From NCBI RefSeq assembly GCF_000499845.2, contig NC_023754.2, forward strand, positions 17,217,359 through 17,281,358: a DNA stretch of 64,000 nucleotides, given 5' to 3'. This DNA comes from Phaseolus vulgaris. Taxonomy: Eukaryota > Streptophyta > Magnoliopsida > Fabales > Fabaceae. The first letter of the stretch is position 1. Each line of letters opens with the position of its first letter. The notes below the pieces were generated by a model, which was given only the letters and a program-made list of their open reading frames with translations, was not told the DNA's origin and searched no databases. The translations under genes and the position numbers were made by a program. Shown piece by piece: positions 34,920 to 45,676 of the stretch.

Positions 34920-35745
34920 TGATATGGCATATCTTATACTTGTTTTCATGATAAGATATGGCGTATGAGGAATTATGTTCGTTTTTAAGATAAGATTGAG
35001 GTTATTAGGGTTATTTTGGTTATTAAAGATTTAACTTGTCTAGTGGATAATTCGTCTAAAGCTTTAATAAAGATTGATATGGTTGATTTAAATGTGCTCA
35101 AGTTTTTTTGTATTAACATTCGTATTGGTAAAGTTCTACGTCCTCTTCGTGTTAGATGAGAGTTTCTTTCACCAAGCTGGGTTAAAATTAACACTGATGA
35201 GGTTGTTAGGGGATATCTTGGTCTTGCTACTTGCAGAGGTATTTTTCGTGGGAGTATGGAGGAGTTTATTAGAGCTTTTTTTGCGTTTCTTGAAGTTCAG
35301 ATTGCTCTGGTTGCTGAGTTTTATGGGGTTATACATGTTATGGAGGAAACTCGAAAGATGGGACTTTCTAATGTTTGGCTGGAATGTGATTTTGCTTTGG
35401 TTTGTGTTGCGTTTACTGCTAGGACAAATGTTCCTTGGATGCTTCGTAATCGATGGAATGCTTGTCTTAATTACTGTGGAAAAATTAGGTTTACGGATAC
35501 TCATATTTTTCGTAAATGAAATGAAATGCGTGTTGTGATAAGTTGGCTAATTTAAGATTTTTTCATAGAGAATCTTTTCTTTGGTGTAATAGGCTTCCAC
35601 CTTGTCTGTTCTTAGAATTCTTTATGAATAGGTATAGTCTACCTATGTATTGTTTTTGTTAACATATGAGTTTTGGTCTAGTCCCCGTATTTTTGTATTT
35701 TCTTTCTTTTTTCTTTTGTTTAATAATATTTTTTTATGTGATAGT
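34920..35745 (+). mobile_element. LINE 3' fragment with RNase H domain
   Basis: This is a separate LINE tail. The main readable part is the RNase H-like domain (see the following entry). Upstream, 34990-35160 shows broken frames resembling the linker before that domain, such as DLTCLVDNSSKALIKIDMVD. Downstream 35520-35745 is the 3' region, ending in T-rich DNA with no clear poly(A). The 5' truncation point is uncertain. Confidence 0.7.
35160..35519 (+). pseudogene. LINE RNase H domain remnant
   Basis: The frame SPSWVKINTDEVVRG, followed by RGSMEEFIRAFFAFL, AEFYGVIHVMEETRKMG, NVWLECDFALV and NRWNACLNYC, is the RNase H type 1 domain found at the C-terminus of some plant LINE polyproteins. The first acidic residue (NTD) and the later ECD motif, usually ECDS, are visible, with S changed to F. 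It is cut short by a stop at 35517-35519, before the last conserved aspartate region. The domain normally removes RNA from RNA-DNA hybrids during target-primed reverse transcription. Confidence 0.75.
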
Positions 35746-35899
35746 AAATTATTGTTGTTGCTTGAAGTGTCAGTCTAACTGAGATCTTAGCTGAAATCTT
35801 AAGTTGCATAGTAATAACATACAAAAATTTATTTTAAAAAATATAATGTTTTAATAATCGAAAAGGAGTATATGAGTGAGTAATGATAAAAAAAGCAAA

Positions 35900-36300
35900 T
35901 GGTTGCAAAATATAGTGATCTGCATGGTGGCGCCTTCAAAATCACGAGGCTTTCATTGTGGGTCCTTCTTGTGCCGCCGCCATTTGCTGATAATGGGAAC
36001 AGATAAAGGAAAGCTATGAAAGACAGCTGCGTGTGGTTTCAGGATGTGGGACAGATTCAAACACGCAAGAAGAGGTAAAGCAAAATTTTGGCAATTGAAT
36101 GCAAGATATATTCAGTTACCTTTTGACTGAAAAAAAAAAAAAAAAAAACTCCTGTGAGAAATGCCTGAAGTTTGGTTTCTTCGAAATTCCCAAAAGAGCA
36201 ATAGTTCACTGTGGAAGAAGAAATGTTGAAGCATATCTGTTATCCGATTGGACTCATCTGAAGAAAACATAACCAACGACGAATCTTACGTATATTCATA
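35900..36300. other. Unassigned, less AT-rich segment
   Basis: The region 35920-36100 has near-balanced composition ('ggtggcgccttc', 'tgtgccgccgccatt'), unlike its neighbours. I find no long frame, terminus or family match. It may be a degenerate exon or leader. Confidence 0.3.
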
Positions 36301-36459
36301 CATAATTGTTTAAATCAATTTATTTATAACATCAGTTAACTTAATTCTATAAATAATAACAATAATAAATAATTATTTTTAGCTAAATAATTTTTCTTTT
36401 TCTTTTTAATTTTTCTTTTGCTATCACTCCCTCAATTTCGTTAATTATACAATAAAATA

Positions 36460-36796
36460 TTGAAGATTCCACATCGACTAGAAATAAGAGTGCAAACCTC
36501 ATTTTATGATCTGGTTTTATAGATTTTAGTTAGGCTTAAAGTTTACTTCTTAATATGATATTAGAGTCATTTAAAGTCTATCCTAGCAAGTGTTTGTTGG
36601 GCCTATAGTGCCACTTGCTATTGGGTCGTTATCGAACCACTCATAATATGTTGTCCCACGCACGAGTGAGGGGTGTGTTGGAGATCCCACATGAACTAGA
36701 AATAAGAATATTTCATTGTATATAAGTGAATGCAAACCTCACTTCATAAACCAGTTTTATGGGATTGAATTAGACTTAAAGTTCACTTTATAATAG
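36460..36796 (+). mobile_element. TRIM retrotransposon (terminal-repeat in miniature)
   Basis: Two short direct terminal repeats surround a tiny non-coding centre. The 3' repeat, 36676-36796, starts TGTTGGAGATCCCACAT. The 5' repeat, about 36460-36560, is a shortened copy. After the 5' repeat comes TGATATTAGAGTC, a decayed initiator tRNA-Met primer site (near 36558-36572). Before the 3' repeat is the purine-rich GAGTGAGGGG (36664-36673). A possible 5-bp duplication AAAAT lies at 36454-36458 and 36797-36801. There is no coding capacity, as usual for TRIMs. Confidence 0.8.
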
Positions 36797-36801
36797 AAAA
36801 T

Positions 36802-38170
36802 AAGTTATTTGAGTACAAATAAATAAGAAATAAAACTGTGTTAATGAGCAATTGGGTTTATCAAAAATGAATTTTTTTTATTCTAATACCTTCTTAGTAC
36901 AGGAATAAAAACATACAGCCAGGAATACGATTTTCTTGGAAATTAAACATATCTATAAAAAAATCAGATTACAGATATCAAAACACATGGTTCATTTATT
37001 TAAATGTGTAACGGATAATTGTAAGAATCGAAAATTGCTGAAGGCAACACCAACATTTAAAATATTTAATTGACACTTGTATTTGTTAAAAAGAACAGGG
37101 ACAAAAAGACAACAGAGAGAAACATGTGAGTTAAAAGTGAAGAAAATTCAAACACTTCGAAAAACAAAATAATAATTCTAAGCAAATATACTTGAGTAGT
37201 GTATTTTTTTAAGAGATTAGTGTAATTCACTTTGTTAATTATTGATATAGGAAAAACAAAATTATCACGTATTTGGATAAATTGTTTCATTGACACGGTT
37301 TTATTAAAGAAAATGTGTCAGAAACACACAACTTCATTTAAGAATTAATTTAAAAATAAAATTCATAAAGATTTATTTAATACAATTAGTTTATTCATCA
37401 ATTACCCAAATTTAAGCCTTGAGGAAATGGCGGTGGTTGGGCAACTACTTAACTACATTACACATGAAAGAAAGTTGGCACAGTCTATGAAACCCTTTAA
37501 ATTAATAAATAATTTTTAGTCCTTATTTAAGTAAAGTCATTTTAATGTTGAAAAATGTTAGTAAAGAGTTAAGGTAATAAAAATATTTTATTTTTATTAA
37601 AGCTTGATAGAGTGCATTACGATTTTAGTTCCTGTAGAGAAAATGAATGATATGATCATATGATCCTTGAAGAAAGAATGTCGCTATGAGGGTTTGTTAA
37701 TATAACATGTTAAATATACTTTATTGCCAATTCTTCTTTACATATATAAACACATATAAATTATAATATAATACAAAATTAAAACTATATAATAATATCT
37801 TATGGACAAAAAATTTAATCGTTATTTAACAAAAGAATCTAAAATTTATTATTCATGTCAAAAACCTGAAATGATGAAAATGATTGTGGATGGTTTTTTT
37901 CTGCTCTAACTCTGGGATAAACTTTTTTTCTTTTGAAAGTCCCATTATGAAAAACGTTTTCCATCTTGGAGCACTTCATTTTGGAATGTGTTTTTTCGGC
38001 TTATGGGTTTTCAATTTTGAAATTCATTCTCAGAACTCAATTTCTGAAAACACCCTCGTTATTTGAAATAAAATAAAACGGGTAATTCGGGATTTCAAAA
38101 AGTAATGAGGTGCAGGAAGAAGAATGAGAGGTGCAGGAAGAAAGCTCCTATGTTTTAAAGTAAAGGAACA
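36802..38170. repeat. AT-rich DNA with second copy of the 12470-12960 repeat
   Basis: The region 37690-38110 aligns with 12470-12960. Near 38105-38150 are two scraps reading GAGGTGCAGGAAGAA that resemble the inner end of the Mutator-type MITEs described at 38180. The small frames at 37066-37296 and 37884-38066 are not supported. Confidence 0.55.
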
Positions 38171-38179
38171 CATTAACAA

Positions 38180-38514
38180 GGCTGCTTCTTCCTGCAACTC
38201 CATGCCTTCTTTTCTCACCTTCATAGATTTTCGTATTTCCAAAAATGTCCCTATGTAATATTCTGGATTACATAATCTGGAAGTCATTTTTAAAATTTGT
38301 AATTAGCTTCCGGATTATGTAATGTGGAAGTCTTTTTTCAGATGCATGATTACTTTCTAGATTACATAATCTGAAAGTCTTTTTTAACGTCCGGATTATG
38401 TAATCTAGAAGTCTTTTTTCAAATGCGTTTCCAGATTATATAATCCGGAATATTTTCATATTGTGTATGTATGGAGGTGCTGAAGAAGATATAGATGTGC
38501 AGGAAGAAACAGTC
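38180..38514. mobile_element. Mutator-type MITE, 335 bp, 9-bp target duplication
   Basis: The ends read GGCTGCTTCTTCCTGCA and, reversed, GACTGTTTCTTCCTGCACA. The flanks carry the exact 9-bp duplication CATTAACAA (38171-38179 and 38515-38523), the size made by Mutator-like transposases. The interior contains at least four copies of near-palindromes of the GGATTATGTAATCC type (38265-38450). There is no coding capacity. Relatives are at 58552-59623 and about 59685-60228. Confidence 0.9.
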
Positions 38515-38523
38515 CATTAACAA

Positions 38524-39520
38524 TGGAGTGGACTAGTACAACTAAGCCTAATTGACCAAAAAAATAAAATTTCCAACATTCCATTAAATTATAAGTACTT
38601 CAGTTTATATAAACAACATTTAAATATAAGAATATTTTATACTTTATATACTTATTTATTAAATTATATACAATATATTATAATGCGCACGTGTTGCATT
38701 TAATCATTTATTAGATAACAGTTTAAGATAAATCTTAATTTTAATTGAAAAGTTATCATAATTCAATAAAAATTAAGCATTTACAAATATAAATAAATGT
38801 GCACTAACGTATGACATCATTACTAATATTAATACTTTTTTAATAATATTAACTTATATAAGTAAAATAAAATTATAGTAAAAATATAAAATATACAAAA
38901 TATATGTGAAATAATAAAAACAATTATGTTTAATAATTATAATATATTGTGTTATTGGTCCAATAAATCATCTACTTTCAGAAATATAGTGGAGATAAAT
39001 GTTATAAGTTGTAATAATTTACTTTCACTATAAAAAAAATTAAGTATACAAATTAAACGTCATTACAATTGGAAGCTATTGGAGGTACTATATTTTAAAT
39101 ATGATTATTTTTAATTATCTAAAACAAATTAAAAATACATTTTATTTAAAATATAATAATTTAGAAACAAATATTAAAATAAAGATTAATAAGCAAGGCT
39201 CAACAATTTATCGAAGAAATTGATTAATGATTTAAGATTTCTTTTAAAGGTATAATGAATTCTGTTAGATGAAAAAAATATCATTAAAAATTAGCTAAAT
39301 TATATTAAGTATCAATGATTTTAAACAGAATTGAAATATAAAGTATAGAATATATGTGAGTAGTTGTTTGGAAGAGTAATTGTTTGATGGATAGTTACAT
39401 TTTAAAGAATAAATGAATAGTTATGGATGTAAATGTTATTTGTAAATTAGTGTATGAGAAATAACTCTCAGATATACATAAATAATGTACTTTTTTTTTT
39501 AATTGTGTAAAAGTTAGAGA

Positions 39521-39555
<35 letters not shown>

Positions 39556-40370
39556 CATACTTTACTTTGAGACTTTAAAATTAAAAATTATTTTATATTT
39601 TCCATAATTTGTTTTTGCTTATGAACTTATTAATTTATATTTTAAATTTTAATTCGATCGAAGTAGAGATCTCAAATACATCTAGACGTTTTCTTTTAAA
39701 ATTCTTTACATTTTTAAAATTAATTTTGATCATTTAAGAAATTATTTAAAATATTAATTAGAATATTTAAAACATACAAGTCATATTAAAAAATAGCTGG
39801 TTATTAAAGTCAACATAAAACTACTCACATAAAATTCTATATATTTTTATATATCTAAATTGAAAGTTTTAAAATTTATTTAATTTTGAATTAGATAGTT
39901 TAAATTGTTTAATTTTAAACAATACTATATTAAAATTTAAATGAATTTGTAATGTTATTGCAGAAGAGTCTTTTAATTATGATTATTTAGATATTTTCTT
40001 ATAGTTTTGAAATCCTTGTAAAAACATCTAGTATTAGAAAAAACATATTTTTTATAACGGTTTGAACTATCGTAATTACTGACAATAAAGATGACAATTA
40101 TTTTCTTAATTATTATTGTTTAACAGGAAAAAGTAATAAATATTATTTTTAAATTATTAATGGTGGACTCTAATCATCAAACTGATGAACGAGAAATTCA
40201 GAATCTTTAAGGGAGAAGTGACAGAAAAGAAAGATAGAAATTTTAGAGAGATGATAGTTTTTTTAAAATGAAATCTCAATGACTAAATTTTCTATTAAAA
40301 AAAATGCAGGCAGAAATCGTTTCAGTCATAAAAAAGCATTAATCACTATATCACATAAGTTCTTTAGTTA
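38524..40370. other. AT-rich DNA with one arm of the foldback repeat
   Basis: The segment 38525-38750 matches 15420-15640. The remainder is low-complexity DNA with an (AT)n run at 39526-39552. No gene is seen. Confidence 0.6.
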
Positions 40371-40795
40371 TATTATGATTTTTATTATACTTATTATATT
40401 ATTCCTAATATAATTTATACTTATTATTATTAATAATAATTATAATAAATATAATTATATTAATAATAATAATATAAATAATAATAATAATAATAATATA
40501 AATTATAATAATAATAATAATATAAATTATATTAATAATAATAATATAAATAATAATAATAATATAAATTACATTAATAATAATTATATTAATAATAATA
40601 ATTATATGAATAATAATAATTATATTAAAATAATAATTATATTAATAATTATTATTATAATAGTAATTATAATTATATTAATAATTATTATTATAATAGT
40701 AATTATTATTATGTTAATAATTATTATTATTATGTTAATAATTATTATTATTATGTTAATTATTATTATTATTATATTCATATTATTAAAAAAAA
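40370..40795. repeat. ATT/AAT satellite with internal inversion
   Basis: TAATAATAAT-type repeats run to about 40650, then change to the complementary ATTATTATT type to 40785, so the array can fold on itself. The start, 'agttctttagtta' followed by 'ttattatacttatt', resembles 21125-21160 in the CACTA-like element, which suggests a related origin. The isoleucine-rich open frame at 40606-40806 is an artefact. Confidence 0.8.
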
Positions 40796-40925
40796 AAGAA
40801 CTCTAAAAAAAGTGTTCACGGTGTTTTAAAAGAGTTCACCGGGGATCTCATCGGAAATTTGATAGCGACTGCGATTAACTAAGGGAAGAAGACAGAGGAA
40901 GATCCATATTGCAGAACCGAAGGTT
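40795..40925. repeat. Repeat shared with 63143-63275
   Basis: The block 'gaactctaaaaaaagtgttc' through 'gttcaccggggatctcatcgg' to 'gaggaagatccatatt' is present in both places in the same orientation. The other copy has about 30 extra bases near 63166-63198. The meaning is unknown. Confidence 0.75.
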
Positions 40926-41160
40926 ACAATAGAAAAAATTGTCCGCACAAACAAACTTGATAATAAAATTCAATTTTAAGTTTGATTATTAATTTACTCA
41001 TTTTCTTTACCTAAGTATTTATTCCTTTATAAATTTTTTTTTTATCAAATTAATTTCAAATATTACATAACTTATAATTTTAATTATAATTGAATAATTA
41101 TAATATATATTTATTTATTTAAAAAAAATAAATTTTTTTAAAAAATATGACGTGAACAAA

Positions 41161-41223
41161 GTCGTGTCAACTTGACACGATTTCAGGTTGATGTGGCAGA
41201 AGTCGTGCCAAGTTGACACGACT
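41161..41223. repeat. Pair of short hairpins
   Basis: TCGTGTCAA-C-TTGACACGA (41162-41180) and a similar AGTCGTGCCAA-G-TTGACACGACT (about 41201-41223) are near-perfect palindromes 20 bp apart. A decayed version is at 16305-16350. They lie in a repeat shared between the two blocks. Confidence 0.75.
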
Positions 41224-41329
41224 TCTACACATGACTTGCCCTATATTTATAATGTTTTTTTTACAGTGATCTCATTTTGGTAAAAAAAAAAACAAAACCA
41301 TGATGATAAAAAACCGTTGCATTGATATA

Positions 41330-42020
41330 TTGTGGAAAATTTTAGGACATTTTGACAGCAAAAGAAGTGATTTAGGACTTGATTTCATAATTATTGTCCT
41401 ATTCAGTATGTTTTATCCAATATATCCTGCTTAAAGCATGTTTGCAGTGGAACTGGGCTTTTCTGAATTGAATCCTTTCCAACATGAGCAAGAAAAGTTA
41501 AATTGATCAATGAACGAGTTACATAAAACTTTACAATACTATTCTGAATTACATATCCCACTTTTTCCATGAACAGTACTGTGTTAATTACTCTACCTTC
41601 TATAGAAGATCAAAGTAAAAGTAAAATATATGGAACTTAAATCGGACTCCAACAGACATAAAAAACAAATAGAGAAAATAAAGTCTGCATAATATGAGCA
41701 CAAGCATAAAGCCAAAAACACAACTCAAAACCTACATATTCATGAACCCATAAGTTGGGGATTAATCTAACTCCAAATCCTACTTGATCCATGAACAGTA
41801 CTATTTTATCATAATTAATCCAACTTGTATAAAGAATCAGAGTAAAAGTAAAATAGTCTGGTTTATTTTACAGGTAATAACCCCATGAAATGAGGATTAA
41901 TCTAACGAGTAACTATTAGGAACAAGAGAAAGCACTACAGGCACAAATAGGGAAAATTAAGAGTACATAATAAGAACATAAGCATAAAGCCAGAAACACA
42001 ACTCAAAACCTATATATCTC
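41330..42020. repeat. 3' flank of gene copy 3
   Basis: This is a patchwork of pieces of the family 3' flank. The segment 41335-41390 resembles 1840-1890, 41390-41620 resembles 2600-2830, and 41700-41960 resembles the flank after 56480. No coding region is present. Confidence 0.7.
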
Positions 42021-42025
42021 GGATG

Positions 42026-42448
42026 CTACACCTGGGATTCCTGAGATTGCGGTTCTGTATTTGGCATCTCAACAATACTTGGAGGTGTTCCAGGGAGCAG
42101 CTGGGTGATGCAGTTGAAGGATAAAAGGAGCAGTTGAGTGAGGAAGTCAAAGTACAAGAAATTGACTATTAGTAAAAGAAGGAAGTTAATGACAGAGAAG
42201 CACAAAAGCTGAGGAATGAGAATCCAGAGCAGTGTTTGACATACAAGTATCCCAGAGAAATGAAATGTTATGGTGGTGATTGGCTTGTTGATGTCAGCTG
42301 CAGATGCAAGAACATGGGAAAACATTGCAGTGAAGAGAAGGAAGAGGGTTGATTGGTGGAAAGGATTGGTGTTGAAGGCTTCATACTTGATTCCAATACA
42401 AGTTAACTGAAATGCCATAAGAGCAAGGTATGCTTTGTTGCTTTTCAT
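42026..42448 (-). CDS. Small four-pass membrane protein, copy 3
   Basis: The product has 140 residues and is closest to the copy at 3002-3427. Differences include F at residue 25 and 39, C in place of W at 83, and N in place of K at 96, with a one-residue-shorter Q/P tail. The four hydrophobic segments, the start and the C-terminal ESQV are kept. The promoter is at 42515-42523, and a second copy of promoter and leader lies further upstream at 42590-42665. The surrounding block (about 41450-44237, continued at 53341-54830) is a direct duplicate of 2680-6250. The function is unknown. Confidence 0.72.
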   Translation of the reverse strand: MKSNKAYLALMAFQLTCIGIKYEAFNTNPFHQSTLFLLFTAMFSHVLASAADINKPITTITFHFSGILVCQTLLWILIPQLLCFSVINFLLLLIVNFLYFDFLTQLLLLSFNCITQLLPGTPPSIVEMPNTEPQSQESQV

Positions 42449-42514
42449 GGTAAGATCAGAGTTGAAGGGGGCAAGAAAGATAATTGGTTGTAGTTCGGAG
42501 ACTGAAGAATCTAC

Positions 42515-42523
42515 TATAAATAG
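42515..42523 (-). promoter_or_regulatory. TATA-like box of gene copy 3
   Basis: The coding strand reads CTATTTATA, 67 bp before the ATG at 42448, as in copy 2. Confidence 0.5.
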
Positions 42524-42589
42524 TGACTAAGGTTGCATTTGTATCCAAGGATGGATTTTGAGATGACTAAGATAAAACACACAAATCAA

Positions 42590-42665
42590 TATGAGAGTTG
42601 AAGTGGGAAAGAAATATAATAGTTTGTAGTTCAGAGATTGAAGGATCTACTATTTATAGGATCCA
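42590..42665 (-). promoter_or_regulatory. Duplicated promoter and leader without coding region
   Basis: On the minus strand this repeats TATAAATAG (about 42650-42658) and the leader of the membrane-gene family down to near the ATG. It then runs into unrelated DNA before the functional promoter of copy 3. It could act as an upstream start or be a relic. Confidence 0.65.
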
Positions 42666-42669
42666 CTGT

Positions 42670-44232
42670 CAGTAGCAACCCACTGTTGGACCCACCGACC
42701 TAAGTTGTGTTTGCACTCAGGAAGAGAGGGAATGAATATTCAATGATTTGTGAAAGTATGAAAGTCTGAAGAGATTAATATATTTAGAGTGGGGGTAGGT
42801 AGGTTAGACTACTGTGAGAAAAGTGTGTTCGCACACACAGGAAATTTTTAATGATTTGTCAAAGTATGAAAGTCCGAAGAGATTAATATATTTAGATTGG
42901 AAGAGATTAATATATTTAGATTGGGACGGTAGGTTAGAGTAACAAGAGAAAAGTTTATTAAAATTTACTATTAATGTTATAGTTATGGTTATGAGAGAAT
43001 TTTTTTTATTTTTTTTTAAATATAAGTTTATAAATTTATTTTTATTTTTAAAAATATTTGAATAATGAAAATATTTTTTTTTAATAGATTTGAGTTATTA
43101 CAAATTTTTTTATGTTAAATAAATTCTTTTTACAAGAGATATGAATTATTTATTATTGTCAAAAATTCTCATAAAAATAAATTTTTATTTAATTGTAATA
43201 TTAAAAATTGTAAAAAATATTGGAAAAATAATTTAAAATAAGTAAAATATCTATTAAAAATATTTACTTTTAAAAAATATAACCTTAATATTTAAAAAAT
43301 ATAAATTAAATATTATTATATAAAAATAAATAATATTTAAGTATTCATTATTATAAAAATTTAATTAAAAGTCATTTTTATTTCAAATTTAAATAACAAT
43401 AATATTTTATATTTTTTTTATAATCAACATTATTATTGCGTAAATTTATGTTTTTATTATAATAATATATTCATTATTATTAATTGTTAATATTTATTTT
43501 TATTTATTAAATTTTATTATTATTATTTAATATTACTTTATTATATTATATTATATTATATTATATAATCAATTTATATATATATAATCAATTATAATTT
43601 TTATATATACAATAATAAATTAATTAATATATTTTAAATTTAAATTATAAATTAAAATACATTTACTATTAAAAGGAATTAATAACAACCTTCACTATAT
43701 GCTCGATTTATTTGAAGGGCCAAAAAAAAAATTATCATTACTGAGTTGGTTTTCGTCTAAAATCTCAGATCTCAGTCTATATATATGAGGAATACTTTTA
43801 AACACTTCTACTCATTTATGTGCTTTATTTTTTCACAATTTGATTATACTACAAACACACTTCTTTCTTGAAAAGCACTTTATGCAAAGTGAGGTTTAAT
43901 TTGCACGACTTCTTCTCAAATTTGTCACATCTTAAAAGAAAAAAATAATCATTATGCTAACATATACTCATAAAATATTTGGCCCTTTTGCTTTCAGTTT
44001 CAAAGTTTCTTGGTAATTACTTCCAATTACTTTTTTTTATTATATAACCGCACCCAATTTCATACAAAAGACGAAAATGTCCATAAATGAAATGGGTATA
44101 TATAAAAGTATTTTTTGGACTCCTTTATTCAGAATATGTTTTGAATTTTTTTTAGCATAATTTTTTTTATTACGGATTTCTTAATGAATTTTAATTTTTG
44201 TTTTTGGATTTTAATTTTTAGAATATAATAAT
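42670..44232. other. AT-rich duplicate of 3550-4950
   Basis: The same order of sequence as 3600-4340 is found at 42960-43690, and 43889-43980 matches 4838-4925. A short direct duplication occurs at 42728-42910 ('tatgaaagtc.gaagagattaat' repeated). No gene is seen. Confidence 0.65.
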
Positions 44233-44237
44233 CTCTT

Positions 44238-45676
44238 TGTAACACCCCATAATTTATATATAACTATTACAATAAAAGTTCTACCAATTTCTATACAAAC
44301 TTGAAGTTTTTCAAAACATTCCTAATACATGATTAGGATTTATAGAAATACAAATATTTACATATCCACGGCTCAAAATAAAACTCTGTAACCTCTAAGG
44401 CTCTCATGCACCTGTATGGTTATCTGCTCGTGTACACAGTACAATCATCGCAGTTCAAACACAGCAAGAAACGCAAGGGTATGCTACTGAAAATAGAATT
44501 TTATAATATACACACTTAAATCCAAAGAGAAAACCAAATTACATGATCAATTTATCAAATTATTCAATTTTCTTCAAATCTCAACAATAAAACAATCACA
44601 TAGATCTCACAACTACACATCCAGAATATTCAACAAACAACGTCTTCCGGAAGACCCGTATTAAGTAAGTCCTACCAGACACTAACACCTGATCCAAAGA
44701 TTACCAGCGAATCCAACAGAAAGGATCAGGGTAAGTTCAATACAACCCAACCCGTGCATCTCATATGTCACGGTGTGCATGAACTCCCCCATCAGCTTCT
44801 CACCACCTGATATCTTAGTCTATGTGACTTAGATCATCAGTGAAGCTCGGAGATCTCTGTTACCACATAGGCATCAATACTTAATACACAACAAACATCA
44901 GTCCATACATTATCCCGACATCAATACTTAATACACAACGAACATCAATCCATACATTATCCCAAATGTATGAATTCAATTCCATACCATTTCGTCATAC
45001 AATATCATTCAAAAAGTGATCCAAAATAATCAAAAGTCTATTTGACATAAAAAAAAATAACACTTTAATACTAAATCATCAAAACCAAATATTTCCACAA
45101 ATTTAAATCATATATAAACAAACAACCCAATATATATAAACACACACCATCCCTGCAAGAGAAATTGAATATTGGGACCACGCCCCTTCCACATCCAGAT
45201 CTTCTAGCCTAGGGTTCTATTAAAAATTAAATTTAGCTTCCTTTACCTTAATTGTTTGCTTTCCAAGCAACTTCTAAAATTTTATTCCCCACAGTCTGGA
45301 TAAGCTTCAAGATTTACGGGCCTAATGCAAGTTATTTAAACAGAACAAAAATTCAGTATATAATAGAATAAGTTGAGAGGATTAAACTTCTCAACTGACC
45401 CCACAAATATTGATGACTAAATCCTAAGGAAAAACAGCGAATAAAGGATATTTAGAGTAAAAATGAACTTACTCTGTTTGAAAATCTGATATGGTAGAAA
45501 TGTTCCTTAACTCCTCTGTTAGAGCGTGGTATGATCAGATTCTAAAATAGATGAGGTATGAAGTGAGAAATTAAGAGAGAAGGGAGAGGAGAGAAGTTGG
45601 TAGAGAGAGAAGTGATTTGGAAGAAAGAAGAATGTGGGGAACGCTGTTTCTGTTTTTTTTAAAAAGTGTCGTTACA
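44238..45676 (-). repeat. 3' LTR of the Gypsy element
   Basis: The 1439-bp repeat begins on the plus strand with TGTAACACCCCATAATTTAT and ends GTGTCGTTACA. It pairs with 51898-53335. It carries a short internal direct repeat around 'catcaatacttaatacacaa' (44870-44960), present in the partner too. Confidence 0.95.

Noticed and set aside
35092..35538. 148-codon plus-strand open frame rich in leucine and valine
   Set aside because: It overlaps the RNase H domain in another frame. The RNase H motifs identify the true frame.
40606..40806. Isoleucine-rich open frame
   Set aside because: Product of the ATT repeat; no real protein expected.
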